64,000 nucleotides of DNA from Marsupella aquatica (Eukaryota; Marchantiophyta), in NCBI GenBank assembly GCA_973895155.1, contig OZ316892.1:28954001-29018000 (forward strand), in the 5' to 3' direction. Position 1 is the first letter of the stretch, and every line of letters begins with the position of its first letter. This document shows, piece by piece, positions 20,945 through 33,094 of this stretch. The notes beneath the pieces were generated by a model, which ran no database searches, had not been told where the DNA came from, and worked only from the letters and a program-made list of their open reading frames with translations. The translations under genes were made by a program, and so were the position numbers.

Positions 20945-22598
20945 TTCCTCTCGTCCAATTCTTGCATGACATAGCACAAAGCTATCTGGCAGATCTGACC
21001 TTCATATCTGGAATAAGGTACACAGCGCAAAGCTATCCGGCAACCTAACTTCATAATTATCTGGAATGAAGGAATACCGAAGTGGCATACAATAGACCAA
21101 AAAATGTTTTGTTCAAGATATGGTAGGGTGAGAAGGCACCTCAAAATCGATCGGCCGCAACAAATTACTAAGATTAATCACTGCATATATACTTATGGAT
21201 AGAGTAGTCGCAGGGTGAGAAGTTATGGAGAGAGTAGTCGCAGGGTGAGAAGTCATCTCAAAATCGACCGGCGGAAACAAATTACTAAAATTAATGACCG
21301 CATACTGCTGGATGGAGTAGCCGCACCCCGACTCATACGAACGGATAGAGTAGCTGCAGTCCTAGAGTAGTCGCACATCGACTCATGCTAATGGATAGAG
21401 TAGCTGCAGTCCTAGAGTAGTCGCACATCGACTCATGCTAATGGATAGAGTAGCTGCAGTCCTAGAGTAGTCGCACATAGACTCATGCTAATGGATAGAG
21501 TAGCTGCTGTCCTGTAGTAGTTGCAGCCCGATTCACACTAATGGATAGACTAGCTAACTGCACCCGATTCATACTATTGGATAGAGTAGGTGCAATACTT
21601 CTGGATGGAATAGTTGCAGACTGATTCAAACTGATGGATAGTGAGCCTGCTGCCCAATTCTACTAAGAAAATCACCTCGAAGTCGTGTGGCAGAAACGGA
21701 TTACTGAGATGAATCAAGGCCATATTTATGCAGATAGTAGCTTTTGGTCAAATATTGTAAACACGAGAGTGGCTTCTGGGCAACTGTTGTAAACACTCGA
21801 TTGTTCTAACCAAAATTTCAGTAAAATTAGGCGAAAGCCATTTGGTACACGATGTGGATGGGAAGAGCATTTGGAACCGATTCACCCAACGTCTCATTGT
21901 ATTACTCCGTATACTCCAGTACTCTGAATTAGCCCATAACATAACATTGTACGCAGACTCTTCCACAACTCTTCCACACAACTTTGGATCCTAGCTCTTG
22001 AAGATTCACTTGAAAAATAACGAAAACTTGATTTGACCCTTACCAAGTCAAATTCAGACTCGATTGAAACCTTCCTCCGAAAATGTAGGAGCTAGGAACC
22101 TCGGGTGGCCCTTACAACTACTACCTATCCCAAACGGAAGTATAATCTGACCAGGTAGGATAATGGAACAACACTCTCATTTCCTGACACAGAGCAGGAG
22201 TAATGTCGATGTCATGTAAAGCAGTGCAAAACGTTCAACCCTGGAATGGAACAAACTCACAACAGATTTGGGCGAGATGCCACCAACACTAATTGCACAA
22301 TCGGATCTTAGGAAAACAAACCAAAGGAGTCTGTAATGACAGAACCAGGGTTGTCAAATGTGGAAGATCAATTAGGGGAATCAAATTATAATGATGAATA
22401 CAATGCTGCAAAAATTTCAATGAGGACATAATGACAGGCTACTAGGATATACGACCAGCTCTAACCTGAACCTGCTTTCTCGTCTAAAATACAGATATGG
22501 GTTGAATCATTACCCATCGTGGCCCTTTCCCGCAAATTTGGCTCACTCTATGTACAAAGGATAGGGCAAGGACAGTCTCAGCAAAATGAAGTTGTAAA
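20945..22598. other. Spacer downstream of CLC with repeats
   Basis: Most of the left half is repetitive: about 21120-21300 contains two diverged copies of a phrase beginning GTGAGAAG and containing AAATCGA.CGGC, followed by the 50-bp minisatellite (21309-21640). The right half (21700-22598) is probably CLC 3' UTR and spacer; no gene is seen. Confidence 0.55.
21309..21640. repeat. 50-bp minisatellite
   Basis: Tandem copies of a 50-bp unit that includes ATGGATAGAGTAGCTGCAGT and CTAGAGTAGTCGCACATCG. The three central copies (21361-21510) are nearly identical; copies at both edges decay. It begins about 370 bases right of the copia insertion and lies about 1 kb beyond the CLC stop codon. Confidence 0.85.
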
Positions 22599-25500
22599 TC
22601 ACCGAAGATGAGGATGAATGGAGTAAAGATATTCTGGCATGAAGTCATGGCGGGTGAGTATGCCCACTATAGGAGAACCCTGCATAATACGAACATCCCC
22701 ACAATGTTCAGCATGTATGAAAAATTGTTTTGCATATGCAATAGACCGTATGGACATCAAAACAGGTCAAAACATTCCCCCTCCAACTCTCTGGCCTCAG
22801 AAGGAAGGAGGGGCAGCAAACACAGGTAGCTTGTGAACAGCACTAAGTAGCAAGATGAGACCGCTAACTTCTCAGTAACCGCAGTTTGGCCATCTCCACA
22901 GTTGGTCTTGCTAAGTACATCTCTCAGTATACAGTCTACAGTATAGAGAAGCCTTGAAGTGGAGTTTTTCACGATTACCTGCGGCGTTCGAGACATGACG
23001 CACAGATGGCGCAGCCCAAGTTGTCGAAACAAAGTGAACGCTTTTGCTAATGACATAGTTTCCAGAACCGTATAGGGAGAGCTGTTTGTCACCAGCTGGA
23101 GATCAACGTACATTTCGCCTTCTTCAGGAGTTATTGCTAAGTCTTCAACAGCTGCTCGTCTACCAGATCCAGGCTTAGCGAAGTCCACAGAGCTAAAGTG
23201 TGTTTCTGCAGGAGGGGAGGATGCTGAAGGAAGAAACTCCTTCTTCTCCAGAAGAACCATGATGTGTGAACGCAGTACCAACCCAGAGAAAACAGTTCCC
23301 TCCTTGTCCATTACAGCGAAAGCATTATGTCGAGTACGTTTCAGCACTTCAACTATTGTTCCCACTTTCTCAACAACATTGAACTGCCAAAAGATCCACC
23401 TCACTCCAGTTATTGTTCGAACTAACGTTTATATGTTCTGACTTATGTACAACAATTCTGTCCGATCAATTTCATGTCAGCCAAGATCAAAGATAGCAGT
23501 AGCTTTTCAAGGATGAATGGTCTGTAGCCGGTGGTCAAGAAGGCATTCAACTGTCAAAACCTAAAGAAACAGGGAGAAAAAGATTACCTGAACAAGGGGA
23601 CTGGTAATTGCATCTGCAGCTGATAAACGACGCATGAACGGCTCTGGATGGGCATCTAAAAAAGGAATTCCCTTCAAACTCACATGAAGATCGAAAATTG
23701 CATCGTTAAAGGAATCTCCAACAGTTTTGGAGACAAGAAGCACAACCATTATGAGGGGAAGCATCACCAGGTTGTTGGTGAGTTCCAGGAGGATGATACA
23801 AATAGAGACTGTCATCCTCATAGATCCCCCCAGGAAAGATGCTGCGCCCAAAAGGGCGTAAATCCCCTCATCAAGCGCCCCAGCCCCAAATATACGGGTC
23901 ATCACCATACCCGTAGCCCGCCCATACGTTGCTCCGCACAAAATTGCTGGGACAAACAGTCCCGATGGAACCGCAATTCCATATGTCACGAGTGCTAGCA
24001 CGTATGAGCTGACGAAATAGATCATGAGTGAGGACATTGAAAATTCTCCTGCTGTTCCAATACTAAAAAGATTTCGGATGGCATCGTCATTGGTATTGAA
24101 GAACATGGTAGCAAGATCATTATACTGCCCTTGTGGGCAATGGATCCCCTTGAAATTTGCTGCCCGGCCAGTTGCTGGACATCCAAATCTAGAATCTCTG
24201 CCAATGTCCGGACAAGGTCGGCATTTGGCCAGAAAGGGTAGACCAAAGGAGCAAATGGAGGTGAGCAAAGCGATGGTACATGCAAGCAACACCTTTGCAA
24301 GAGGCCGCCCCCTGCAACAAGACATTCGATACCTGTTAGCGACCTCAGCTGCAAAGATAGGACTTTGGGACCATTACTCTAGACACCATGTAAATTCAAA
24401 TCAGAAGCATATTTCCTTACTCCTGTCAAAGTTTACTTAAATTTGCTCTGCCTGGACACATGCTGGCACTCCAGAACTAGAAATGGCTTGGCCACTCCTG
24501 AACATCGGGTTGCCATCTCAACACCGTTAAATGAATGCCCCATGACAAATCTTGTTTGTCTGAGCCCTTTCCGACAAGTAATGTCAAACCAGGCGAGACC
24601 ATACAGCTAAAATGACAAAAGAGAAGCAAAGACAGATAGTAGGAACAATACTTGCTGAAAATTGCGCCGTAGAAGGTGACTATTCTCCCATTGAGATTAT
24701 TGAAAAGGGAGCCGAAGACACCACCAATCACCGCCAGAACTATAGCTGGAGGGAGGTCCCGCAGTCCATAATCACTAGTGACCCCATTAGTGTCAAATAT
24801 AATCAATCCACCTTCTCCAAAGAGACCACAATGTCCGCCGGAACACCAAGCCATCGCTGTCCTTAGCACCACAGCTACCACAGCTGTTGTGAAGAAAGCT
24901 CTCCATAAGAGCGGGCTTCGCCACCTGTATCACTCTCAGAATCAGTTCCACATAAAATGTAAGGGAAAATAACCTTCATAACAAGTCACTTGTACACACT
25001 GAGCTAGTGATATTGTTTACTCAAACCTTTCCAACGATCATGGCTAGCTCTAAAGAAATCAGGAATCTGATTTTGAATGTTGGACCCTCAACACCCTGCT
25101 GCTCATGCTGTTTTGCAATCAGTTCTGGAAATGGATGGTGAAGTGGTAGAACTCGCGGAACCTTATATTGGATGGATTCCTGACGAACGGAAAATTTATA
25201 AAACCAACTTATCTTCGAACCTCACGTTCTTCTGATCGATTAGATTATGTTTTTATATTGGCCGAGGAACATGCTTATTCTTTAGCTGTAGCGAGACTAG
25301 GTACTTTGTAAGGTATCTTCACTAGCTTAGAATTACTCGGCACACTCTCACCCGAGCAGAAAATTGAAGACCTAAAAGAAAATGGTTCTAAGTTGAAAGA
25401 TGGACTTCAGTTGAATATAATGGCATCCATCTTTAAACAGGGATTCGAATGTGGATCATTGGAACCAACACCTGCATCCTAGTTGATCACTGGGTCGACC

Positions 25501-28500
25501 AGAGACTTCCAGGGAGTCAAATCGTGTACATAACTCTGCTTCAAAAACCGGATGTAATTCTCAACGACACGGTTTACGAGCTGGTAATACCTTAATATCT
25601 TGTGCAGGTGAGACTTGCTGGACCATGATATTTTGACGAAACGAATAAACTCAGACTGTTGCCCAGACGTTAGCACATAAGCCAAAAATAGTGGCTTTAC
25701 AGCTAGGAACAGAGCTACTGTTAAAAACGTTTCATAATTTCCCTGTCTGACGACAAATTGGGAAATGGCTTTGTCACACAGAAAAGAGGCTCCCTTGTCA
25801 GTACCTCCCCGCGGTGTATGCTGTTCCTTGGAAAGTATTTTTTTGGTATCGTCCGACGCAAAAAAAGTACTACCCCTCGAATTTGATGAGTAGATAAGGA
25901 AACTGGCCAACGGTGACATGGGAAGATTCCCGGCCGCACAACTACTGTACCATGTTCTATCACTTTTGAGGGGCAAGATGCACCCCCAAAAGTAGACAAC
26001 TCATGCCTAACAAAGAAGTCACAATGTTTTTTTAAGGATTTCACTTTTTCGCCAAGGTGGCGAATGTAAAGTGTGTCAAGGAGAAGATGCTCAAAAGATT
26101 CTGTATTCAATTATGTTCTTGATCGTCAGATCTCCCTAGATTTAAGGCGGACCGTTAGATTCTGGCTAAAGGGGCCTGGGATTAGGTGGAACACTGGCTA
26201 ATGAGACAGCAAAAAAGTAGCGAATTTTAGCCAAAAGTGGCGAAGGATTTTTGGGGAGGTGGAATCTAGCGAATTTTCGCCACTAAAAAAAACACTGAGT
26301 CACATGATGATAGCTAAAAGTGATGGGAACCTGCCATTTCTAAAGAGTCGACATTCCAAGCAGTCGGCTGTGTCCATAGAAAAGTCCAGAAATTTCAAAG
26401 TCATCAGTGCAAAAATCATGGCCAATAGATGAATGTGACGACAGAAATGAGCAAATTCTCACCAAGATGTGACTTCCTCGAGGGCGAAGAGAACCCCTCC
26501 AACAGGTGCCCTGAATGCGGCTGCAACTCCAGCTGCGGCCCCGCATGTGACCAGATCGCGCCGGTCTCGATCGTTCTTGAAGTAGCGCAACCATCGCCAA
26601 GTGAGGTGGTACTTCCGAGACCCTCCCTGGCCAATTATGGACGCTATGCATGAGCCGATGTGCACCAGAGGTCCCTCCTTTCCGACTATTAATCCTCCGG
26701 CAACTGAACCAATGCCGCCAAGCACCTGTAATACACTCCAGGAGAACCCATCGACATTAAATCGTTGACTCCAATCTCCGCTTTGTACCCACATCACATC
26801 ACTTCAGGACTTACATTTTTACAGCTTTAGTCGGATAGAGAAAATCTGGTAGCGAAGTTCCATGTCGGGAATGACATTTTGAACAGTAATGGGTCATCAT
26901 TCATAATTGCAACAGCATCAAAACTCGTAGGCAGCAGGACATGTCAGTCAACAGTGTCGGATTCCCCAAGGAACGTATTGCATGAAATTTGCACACTTTT
27001 TATTGTGGATTTCTGCCTCATTTGCTGTATTGGGGTTGGCTCGCTACCGTCATTATAAAATTCCATTCAAGACCAAAACAAATGTAAAATTCAAAATTTT
27101 CTCTTAGCACCACTTTTGAAGTTCACTTGCCACGTTTCACTCAAACCCATGTCTGCATAGGGGTCTGATTCCAGGCAACCGGGAATTTCAGTTCTGGCGG
27201 TGATTCGTCACCCGTGAGAAGGAAATTCCTTCGCGACAATCAGCAACCAGAAAATACAAAAACGACACCATACCGCAACAAAGGTCAGGTGGTTCTTAAT
27301 TAACGTGATGATGCTACTGAGCAGTACTCGAGTACAGTCTGGCTTGTCCGACTAGAATGTTGTTATTCTCCTACCTTGACGAAAAACGTCTTGAGGGAGA
27401 AGATGTTGGGAGTGTCCACTCCGTTAAGGAATGCCTTGACTTCCGGGATTCCAGAGCCGGCAGCCGCAGGAGCGATGTACACAACCAGAAGGGCAGCAAA
27501 GCCCACCAAACCCACGTTAATGCCGGCGTAACTGAAGAATGCGCGGTCATACCTGCACCCATGTGGTGATCAACTACTTTAGCAATCACGTGGACATCAG
27601 GACGTGCATTCGGGCCAGAGAGAATTACATTAGTCGACAAGACCGATCTCCGTGTCTCCCAGCAGAGGAGACAATCATGCGGCTGGTCTGAACACTTCAC
27701 TGTGAACTGAGATCGGAACTATTTGGATGAGCTTGATCCTAAAGACCGGACGTCCTCACGTGGCCCCGTGAGAGATGGATGAGGAGCTAATGACAAATTT
27801 CTCGATGACAATTGTACGCATTGGTCACTTTCCCCGACCGCGGCGGTTTCGGTGACAAACGGTGAGAGAGAGATCATTATCTTAAGAAGGTAGTGTCACA
27901 CGTCTAACTGGTCAAACGGAAAACCTACCAATCAAGATGAATTCGAATCATGAATCATATTACAGTGAAGGAAGGGGCCAGCCAATGTACATACCCACTC
28001 TCTTGCATTTGTTTCGTGGTCCACTCGAATTTGACTCCGGCGATGTTCTCCACTGCCATGTTGATTCCGAGGCCAACGAGAGCTGTAAACAAGGCTATTA
28101 GAAGTGCAAAGGTCCATTTGAGAATCACATACTGCAGAATCTCTCTTTTCGTGCGGGAGCGCCAATCCTGCCTGAAGAGCTCGTTCTCTATTAACCTGCG
28201 CAACGCAGCGAGACATCGTTACTTCTTCCCAATCGAGAACTTCCAAAGGTCACGTCTAACAACGAACTGTTACGAGGTTCATTCGACTTCAAATTTCGCG
28301 CTCTACGGTTCATTTTGTTTCCTTCAAACTCATTTCACCCATCTGCATTCCAGCAATTCCAGGCTCACGGACAAGCGTTGATGCACTGACGGTCAATAGG
28401 TTGCATCAATCCCGCGCGGACAGAGCGAACAAGCCGTGGTCGAAGTTCAACAACATGCCACTTCGCGCAGATTCGAAGTCATTGTTGGTCCATCAGTTAA

Positions 28501-29486
28501 AAGCTGTCAATGACAAGCATAGAGGGCCATTGGCGGCCACTGAATCGAGAAAGAGAGAGATCGGTCAATCTCCTCAATTCTCCATGGTGCGCCAAAAGAA
28601 AGGATAAATTCTTATTGGATGCGACGCATGGCTCATAGACAGTCAAGCCAGATTGTCGACCAAACGAAGGTAGTTCAGGAATTCCCAACTGCTATACTAA
28701 AGTTGCGCATCCACGCTGCTCGGGTTGGTAAGCGCATTACAACGTTAGCTAACTAGATTTTATCTATGCTCTGGCTACACTATCTGTGGTAAGGTATTGA
28801 CAGTGTTGGACTGGACACTGCTATGCGATGTCCAGAATGAAGATCCTGGCACCGCTGTTCCGACTGAGTTCATATGATGGGGACACAAGCCGATCGAAAC
28901 ATGAAAAGCTGTGAGTAGGAGATGGACAGATCGATTGCCGTTTAAATTCGAACCTTGAAATAAATGCGTCTCTAATACGCTCACCCTGGATTCACTTCTA
29001 CGTTCTGCAATGACGAGCTTGTGTGACTCTCAATTCGATTAGTCAGGAAGGTCGAAACGAGAAAACAGTAGCCCAATACGTCGAGTCTTGGAAACCCGCC
29101 GTCAGCCAGTCATGAACCGGGTCATGAACCCGTCAAAAAAGCTGTAAGCCGAATTCTACTACGTTCCTTCAATCATGCTCTTCTAAAAAAACCCAAGCCC
29201 GGGCCATGTGTAACACGAAGAAGACTGGGAAATCTTAAAGGCAAAAACAGGCATGATTCCGGCCTTACTCGTAATCCAAACTCTCGATAGGAGCGACATT
29301 CGTCCCGATTATGGCGGTGTGCTTGTCGCGATTCTTGTGAACGCTTCCTAATTCCATACCACTACGCTTCCTAAGGAGAGGCTCCTCCAGCCCTCCACTT
29401 ATCTGAGAAGGAGTTGCTCCAGATGCAGCAATTATGGATGATCCGGACTCCAGATCGTCGTCAGACAGCTCCATCGTCTCAGCCAT
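22599..29486 (-). CDS. CLC: Plant CLC-type chloride channel/exchanger, 8 exons
   Basis: Anion channel or anion/proton exchanger of an endomembrane (vacuole or Golgi-like) compartment. Exons: 29269-29486, 27995-28195, 27375-27552, 26463-26725, 24652-24924, 23588-24311, 22979-23383, 22599-22679; all GT-AG with matching phases, giving 780 aa, the usual plant CLC length (775-792). Visible motifs: GSGIPEVK (selectivity filter, Ser as in chloride-type rather than Pro as in nitrate-type AtCLCa), GKEGPLVH with the gating Glu, [10 protein letters not shown] carrying the proton-glutamate position, and [14 protein letters not shown]. The C terminus holds the two CBS segments ([34 protein letters not shown]). 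N terminus has an acidic stretch and EEPLLRKR. The start is the first ATG in frame; one codon upstream is only GTG. Paralogue letter not assigned. Confidence 0.93.
25058..25308 (+). pseudogene. nad7: Decayed nad7-like fragment (probable mitochondrial insertion) in CLC intron 4
   Basis: On the plus strand, antisense to CLC, the translation contains [20 protein letters not shown], then AEPYIG and, in another frame, [20 protein letters not shown]. These are hallmarks of NADH dehydrogenase subunit 7 (the 49-kDa subunit), normally in plant mitochondrial DNA. Frameshifts occur near 25086 and 25233 and the region between is diverged, so it is non-functional. It lies in the 1.5-kb intron 24925-26462. 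Chloroplast ndhH is less likely because that family reads HPSMHGV at the first motif. Confidence 0.8.
25312..26462. other. Rest of CLC intron 4
   Basis: Immediately after the nad7-like part a plus-strand frame stays open from 25312 to about 25481 in the same phase and includes [21 protein letters not shown] do not recognise it. A minus-strand frame at 25479-25976 (165 codons) has no known domain. Around 26190-26290 a short phrase near GTGGCGAA is repeated in both orientations. Possibly mobile-element debris. Confidence 0.4.
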
Positions 29487-31040
29487 CACATGAAATTCAA
29501 CGATGCAATAACTAATGAAAGAGGTCCCTAGTAATCAGTGATTGAGTTGCAGGGCGTCATCTGGTCCTCCAGAGTCCTTGTCTCAAGTCTAGCAAAGACG
29601 ACCCATCTGTGAGGCAATACAGATATTGAAATCCGGTTGCCATCCGCCTTCTGATTCTTCCTGATGTCGACGATGTTCCAAAGATGCTCCACCGACTGGA
29701 TCCTGTACAATACTCGTGTGAAATATCCTGCTCATGCCAGCGGAGAGCGCATATAGAAGAAATGCCTTGGAGTTTCAGAAGGTGCATTTTCCTGGGTGAT
29801 CTAAACGAAATGCCCTTCGAAGGGAAAAACGACGATGCTGCGTAATCTGAGAGAAACGTTCTTAAAGTCGTTGGAAAGAGTCCCCCAACACGCGGGGGAC
29901 GGAACGGAAGCACGCCAAGCAATCCAACGATTTCACCAACGATCCCACCTCCTCATGGGAAGACGTGGTGCGCAATCCAAAACGCTGGGTTTCGGTAACT
30001 TAATCTGGTCTGGTCTATTTAGTCTGTTCAAACGCTGCCATCACCGCTACGGCGCAAAAGGAAGACGAATTCTGTGGGTGGCTGTATCTAAGATCTCAAT
30101 TGGGAGACCGCGGGGTCATAAGACAGCAAAGATGAAGAACGTGAGTCGGATCACAGTTATCTGGACCCACAGCACGAGAAATCGGTCGAGATCTACAGTA
30201 GTGAGCGTTGGGGCCCCGGTTTGGACATGAGCGAAATTCTCGAATGCAGTAAATAAGGCTCACCTTTCAACCTTTCAGGACTACATATCCTACGTACAGT
30301 CCTGGATGTTGAAGTGGATTAAAATACACAAATCCAGACAACAATCCGGGCACACTGAGTTTGACCACAGTAGTTACTTAGCCGTGCTGAGGACGCAGCA
30401 GGCAAATCGTCTGACCCCTTCGATCGGTCCTGTAGATAGGTGCCCCTCACGTCTATGTCTAAACCCAGTCGAGGAAGCTACTAGTGAGCTGGGCAATCAG
30501 GGCAGCACGTGAGGGCAAGCAGACTATACAGTACAAGCTTCCGACACTAGTCACCGCTGTACTCATGATGATTGTTTCAGGAGATGGTGGCTGGCTTGTT
30601 GAAACCAAAGTCTTTGTCATTCGCCGAATGCTCGAGACACAGACGAATCACGAATGGGTTCTCTCACTTCTGTGCTTGAAATAGTAATACCTCTATTTTT
30701 CTAGATCCAGAGAGTGCGGGAGAATGAAATTTTTGTCCCCCCTTTTATCCCCCTTCCAAAAAGCATCAGGCATCGTTCGGCGATGACGGATGACGACGTG
30801 AGCAAACGCAGAGCTGCCAAAATCCGCTTCAATCCATTCGTCTCGCACATCCTCTCTCCAGTCACTCTCTCCATTCTCACCCTTTCTTTTTAGTTCCAAT
30901 TTCACGGATCTGAACTCGATTACTTCCTCCTACACTCTCGCTTACTTCTGCATCCCGTCATCGTTGTCGTCCTTTCTTTTGTTATCCTTTTCTTCCGGGA
31001 CTGGCTTTCCACAATTCCATCTTTTGGGGGGCAAAGGTTA
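29487..31040. other. CLC upstream region
   Basis: Probable promoter and 5' UTR of CLC followed by spacer. Several short frames (for instance 29557-29922 on the minus strand) show no domain, and no repeats stand out. No gene is supported. Confidence 0.45.
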
Positions 31041-31556
31041 AGGCTAGGTTCCATGGGCCAGGGGCAGGGAGTATGACCAGTCCCTCTGACACCCCCGGCC
31101 CCAAATACAAGGTATACCAAGGTGTACATAGTATTTTAAATGTATGAATTTTTGTCTTTAGAGCCAATGAAAATGCACTGTACTTTACTGTAAGGGGCAG
31201 GGGGTGCCCCTCGAGTTTAACAGGGAGTGTGAGGGAAAATCATACTCCCCACTACCTTAAACGGCTCCATGGGCAGGGAGTACGATCAGTCCCTTTGACA
31301 CCCCTAAGGCCCAAACACAGGTAGACCAAGGTGTACATAGTATTTTAAATGTATGAGTTTTCACTATACTATCACTATACAGGGGCAGGGGGTGCCCCTA
31401 GAGTTTAACATGGAGTGTGAGGGAAATTTGTATACTCCCCACTACCTTATTTGTATACTCCTCACTCCCTAGAAAAGGCTGTGATCTTATTGGCTCAAAC
31501 ATGCTGACACACATGTGCACTTCTCACTCCTAGCCCCATGGAACCTAACTCAGTCT
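31041..31556. mobile_element. MITE-like element with internal duplication
   Basis: Ends are inverted copies of a phrase around TAGGTTCCATGGG (left near 31045-31060; complement near 31530-31550). Inside, a roughly 210-bp unit is repeated: about 31060-31255 and 31268-31445, both containing CCAAGGTGTACATAGTATTT and GGGGCAGGGGGTGCCCCT. No coding capacity. The exact ends and target duplication are uncertain. Confidence 0.55.
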
Positions 31557-31587
31557 CTCATAGTCAATTTGAATTCAATTTTACAGC

Positions 31588-32085
31588 AGTTTACTAACCT
31601 CTCCCAAAGACTGATCCTAATTATTAACATGTCTCCCAAATTATATTAATTCCTAGGTTGACTCCCTCTTTTAGTATTGGTTACTCTAACTCCTCTACTT
31701 AACCTGTAATCATTCTGCATTGGTCGTGTGCCACATGGTAAGGTGCTATTTGCCATGCGGACCCTGGCTGGTTCTACCTTAACCTGGGCTGATTCATTCC
31801 CATTTTCACAATTTAGGGAATCCCGGGATGGCTCCATCGCGTTGCGCTAAGGCAGCCCCAACCCTGGCTTCCCTTTGCCGGCCCGCCCCAGTACTCCCTA
31901 AATTTTCATAACAGGAGTGGGTCAGCCTGGGTTAGGGTAGAATTTGGCATGGCCAATAGTGCCTTGCCACATGGCAGGCTACCAATGTTGAATGACCATG
32001 GGTTCGGTAGAGGAGTTAGAGTAACTAATACTAAAAAGGGGGTCGACTTAGGAATTAAAATAATCTGGGGGATAGGTTAGTAAAA
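31588..32085. mobile_element. Fold-back element with long inverted arms
   Basis: The left arm starts TTTACTAACCTCTCCCAAA and the right arm ends with its imperfect complement GGGGGATAGGTTAGTAAA. The match continues inward for much of each arm: TTAGTATTGGTTACTCTAAC at left pairs with GTTAGAGTAACTAATACTAA at right, and TGCCACATGG...TTCTACC...CTGGGCTGA with its complement near 31905-31970. About 200 bp on each side could pair, leaving a loop of roughly 100 bp. No coding capacity; a transcript would form a long hairpin. Confidence 0.75.
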
Positions 32086-33061
32086 AGTTGTTGGATTCTA
32101 TGATTCAGCTTTTTACTAACCTGTCCCCCAAACAAGTCGTGTGCCCCAAATCGGTTTCTATTTTAAGATTCACCTTTTTAGTAACCTGTTCCCCAAACAA
32201 GCTGAACTAAGGTGTCCCCCAAACAAGCCTACTTTACTAAGGGGTCTTCCAATCAAATTTATTTCCTAACCATTCACGCTGAATAAATCCAAATTATAAA
32301 AAAAAAAAAAATTCCTAACCTGACCCCCCACCTTGGATATGGGTTAGTCCCAGGGTTAGTATTATGGCAAAGTTATATTGGTGAGTATTATAGCAGAGTT
32401 TGATTTGATTTGACTCCTATTATTGGCCTGCACGTTTTGCCTGACAGCACAAGGAAGGGGGTGATAAGCAAAAAAATCCTGCAACCAATGTCACCTTGCC
32501 ATGTGGCAGGGGCTCACCCATGAGGACAGAGGTTGAGTTGCGTCTGGTGAGACAATACTGACCCATATACAAATTGAGGGTCCGTTTAGTAAATACATTT
32601 TGTTTGGGGACGCCTTAGTAAATTCTGTTAGTTTAGAGGACAGATTTTGGCAACAGAAAACGGATTATGGATGACAAAGTCAAAACTCTTTGTCAAAACG
32701 CAGTCTATTTGGTTTGAATTTTGTCAACAGTAACAGTACATATATCTTACTGCAAAAAACAAAAAGCGCCAATAACCTGATTTGGCAAAAGAACAATCAG
32801 CGCCCCAATTAAAGGATTGAATATAGATCATTGCAAATGAACAAAAATGTCAAACTGTGAGACAGGGTCCCAAAGGCCCAATGAAGGAAGAACAGGCCCA
32901 ACAAGCCAACGGGCCCCCACAACCAAAAGGAACAATTAAAGGATTTGTGTTGCCAAAAGGCATTCCGACCAAAGAGAAGTGCAAAAGTGGCTATCAAAGA
33001 TCTATTGACACGTGAAAGGCTATGGAAGATTGGAGGGCCACTTCTTGTTCTGAAGATAGGA

Positions 33062-33094
<33 letters not shown>

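Noticed and set aside
21309-21640. CRISPR-like array
   Set aside because: The repeats are directly contiguous without unique spacers and the DNA is eukaryotic; it is a minisatellite.
25479-26110. Two minus-strand frames inside CLC intron 4 as an extra exon or gene
   Set aside because: No domain, the frames overlap each other, and the flanking CLC exons join in phase without them.
29557-29922. Minus-strand 121-codon frame upstream of CLC
   Set aside because: No recognisable motif or splice support; more likely 5' UTR or promoter sequence.
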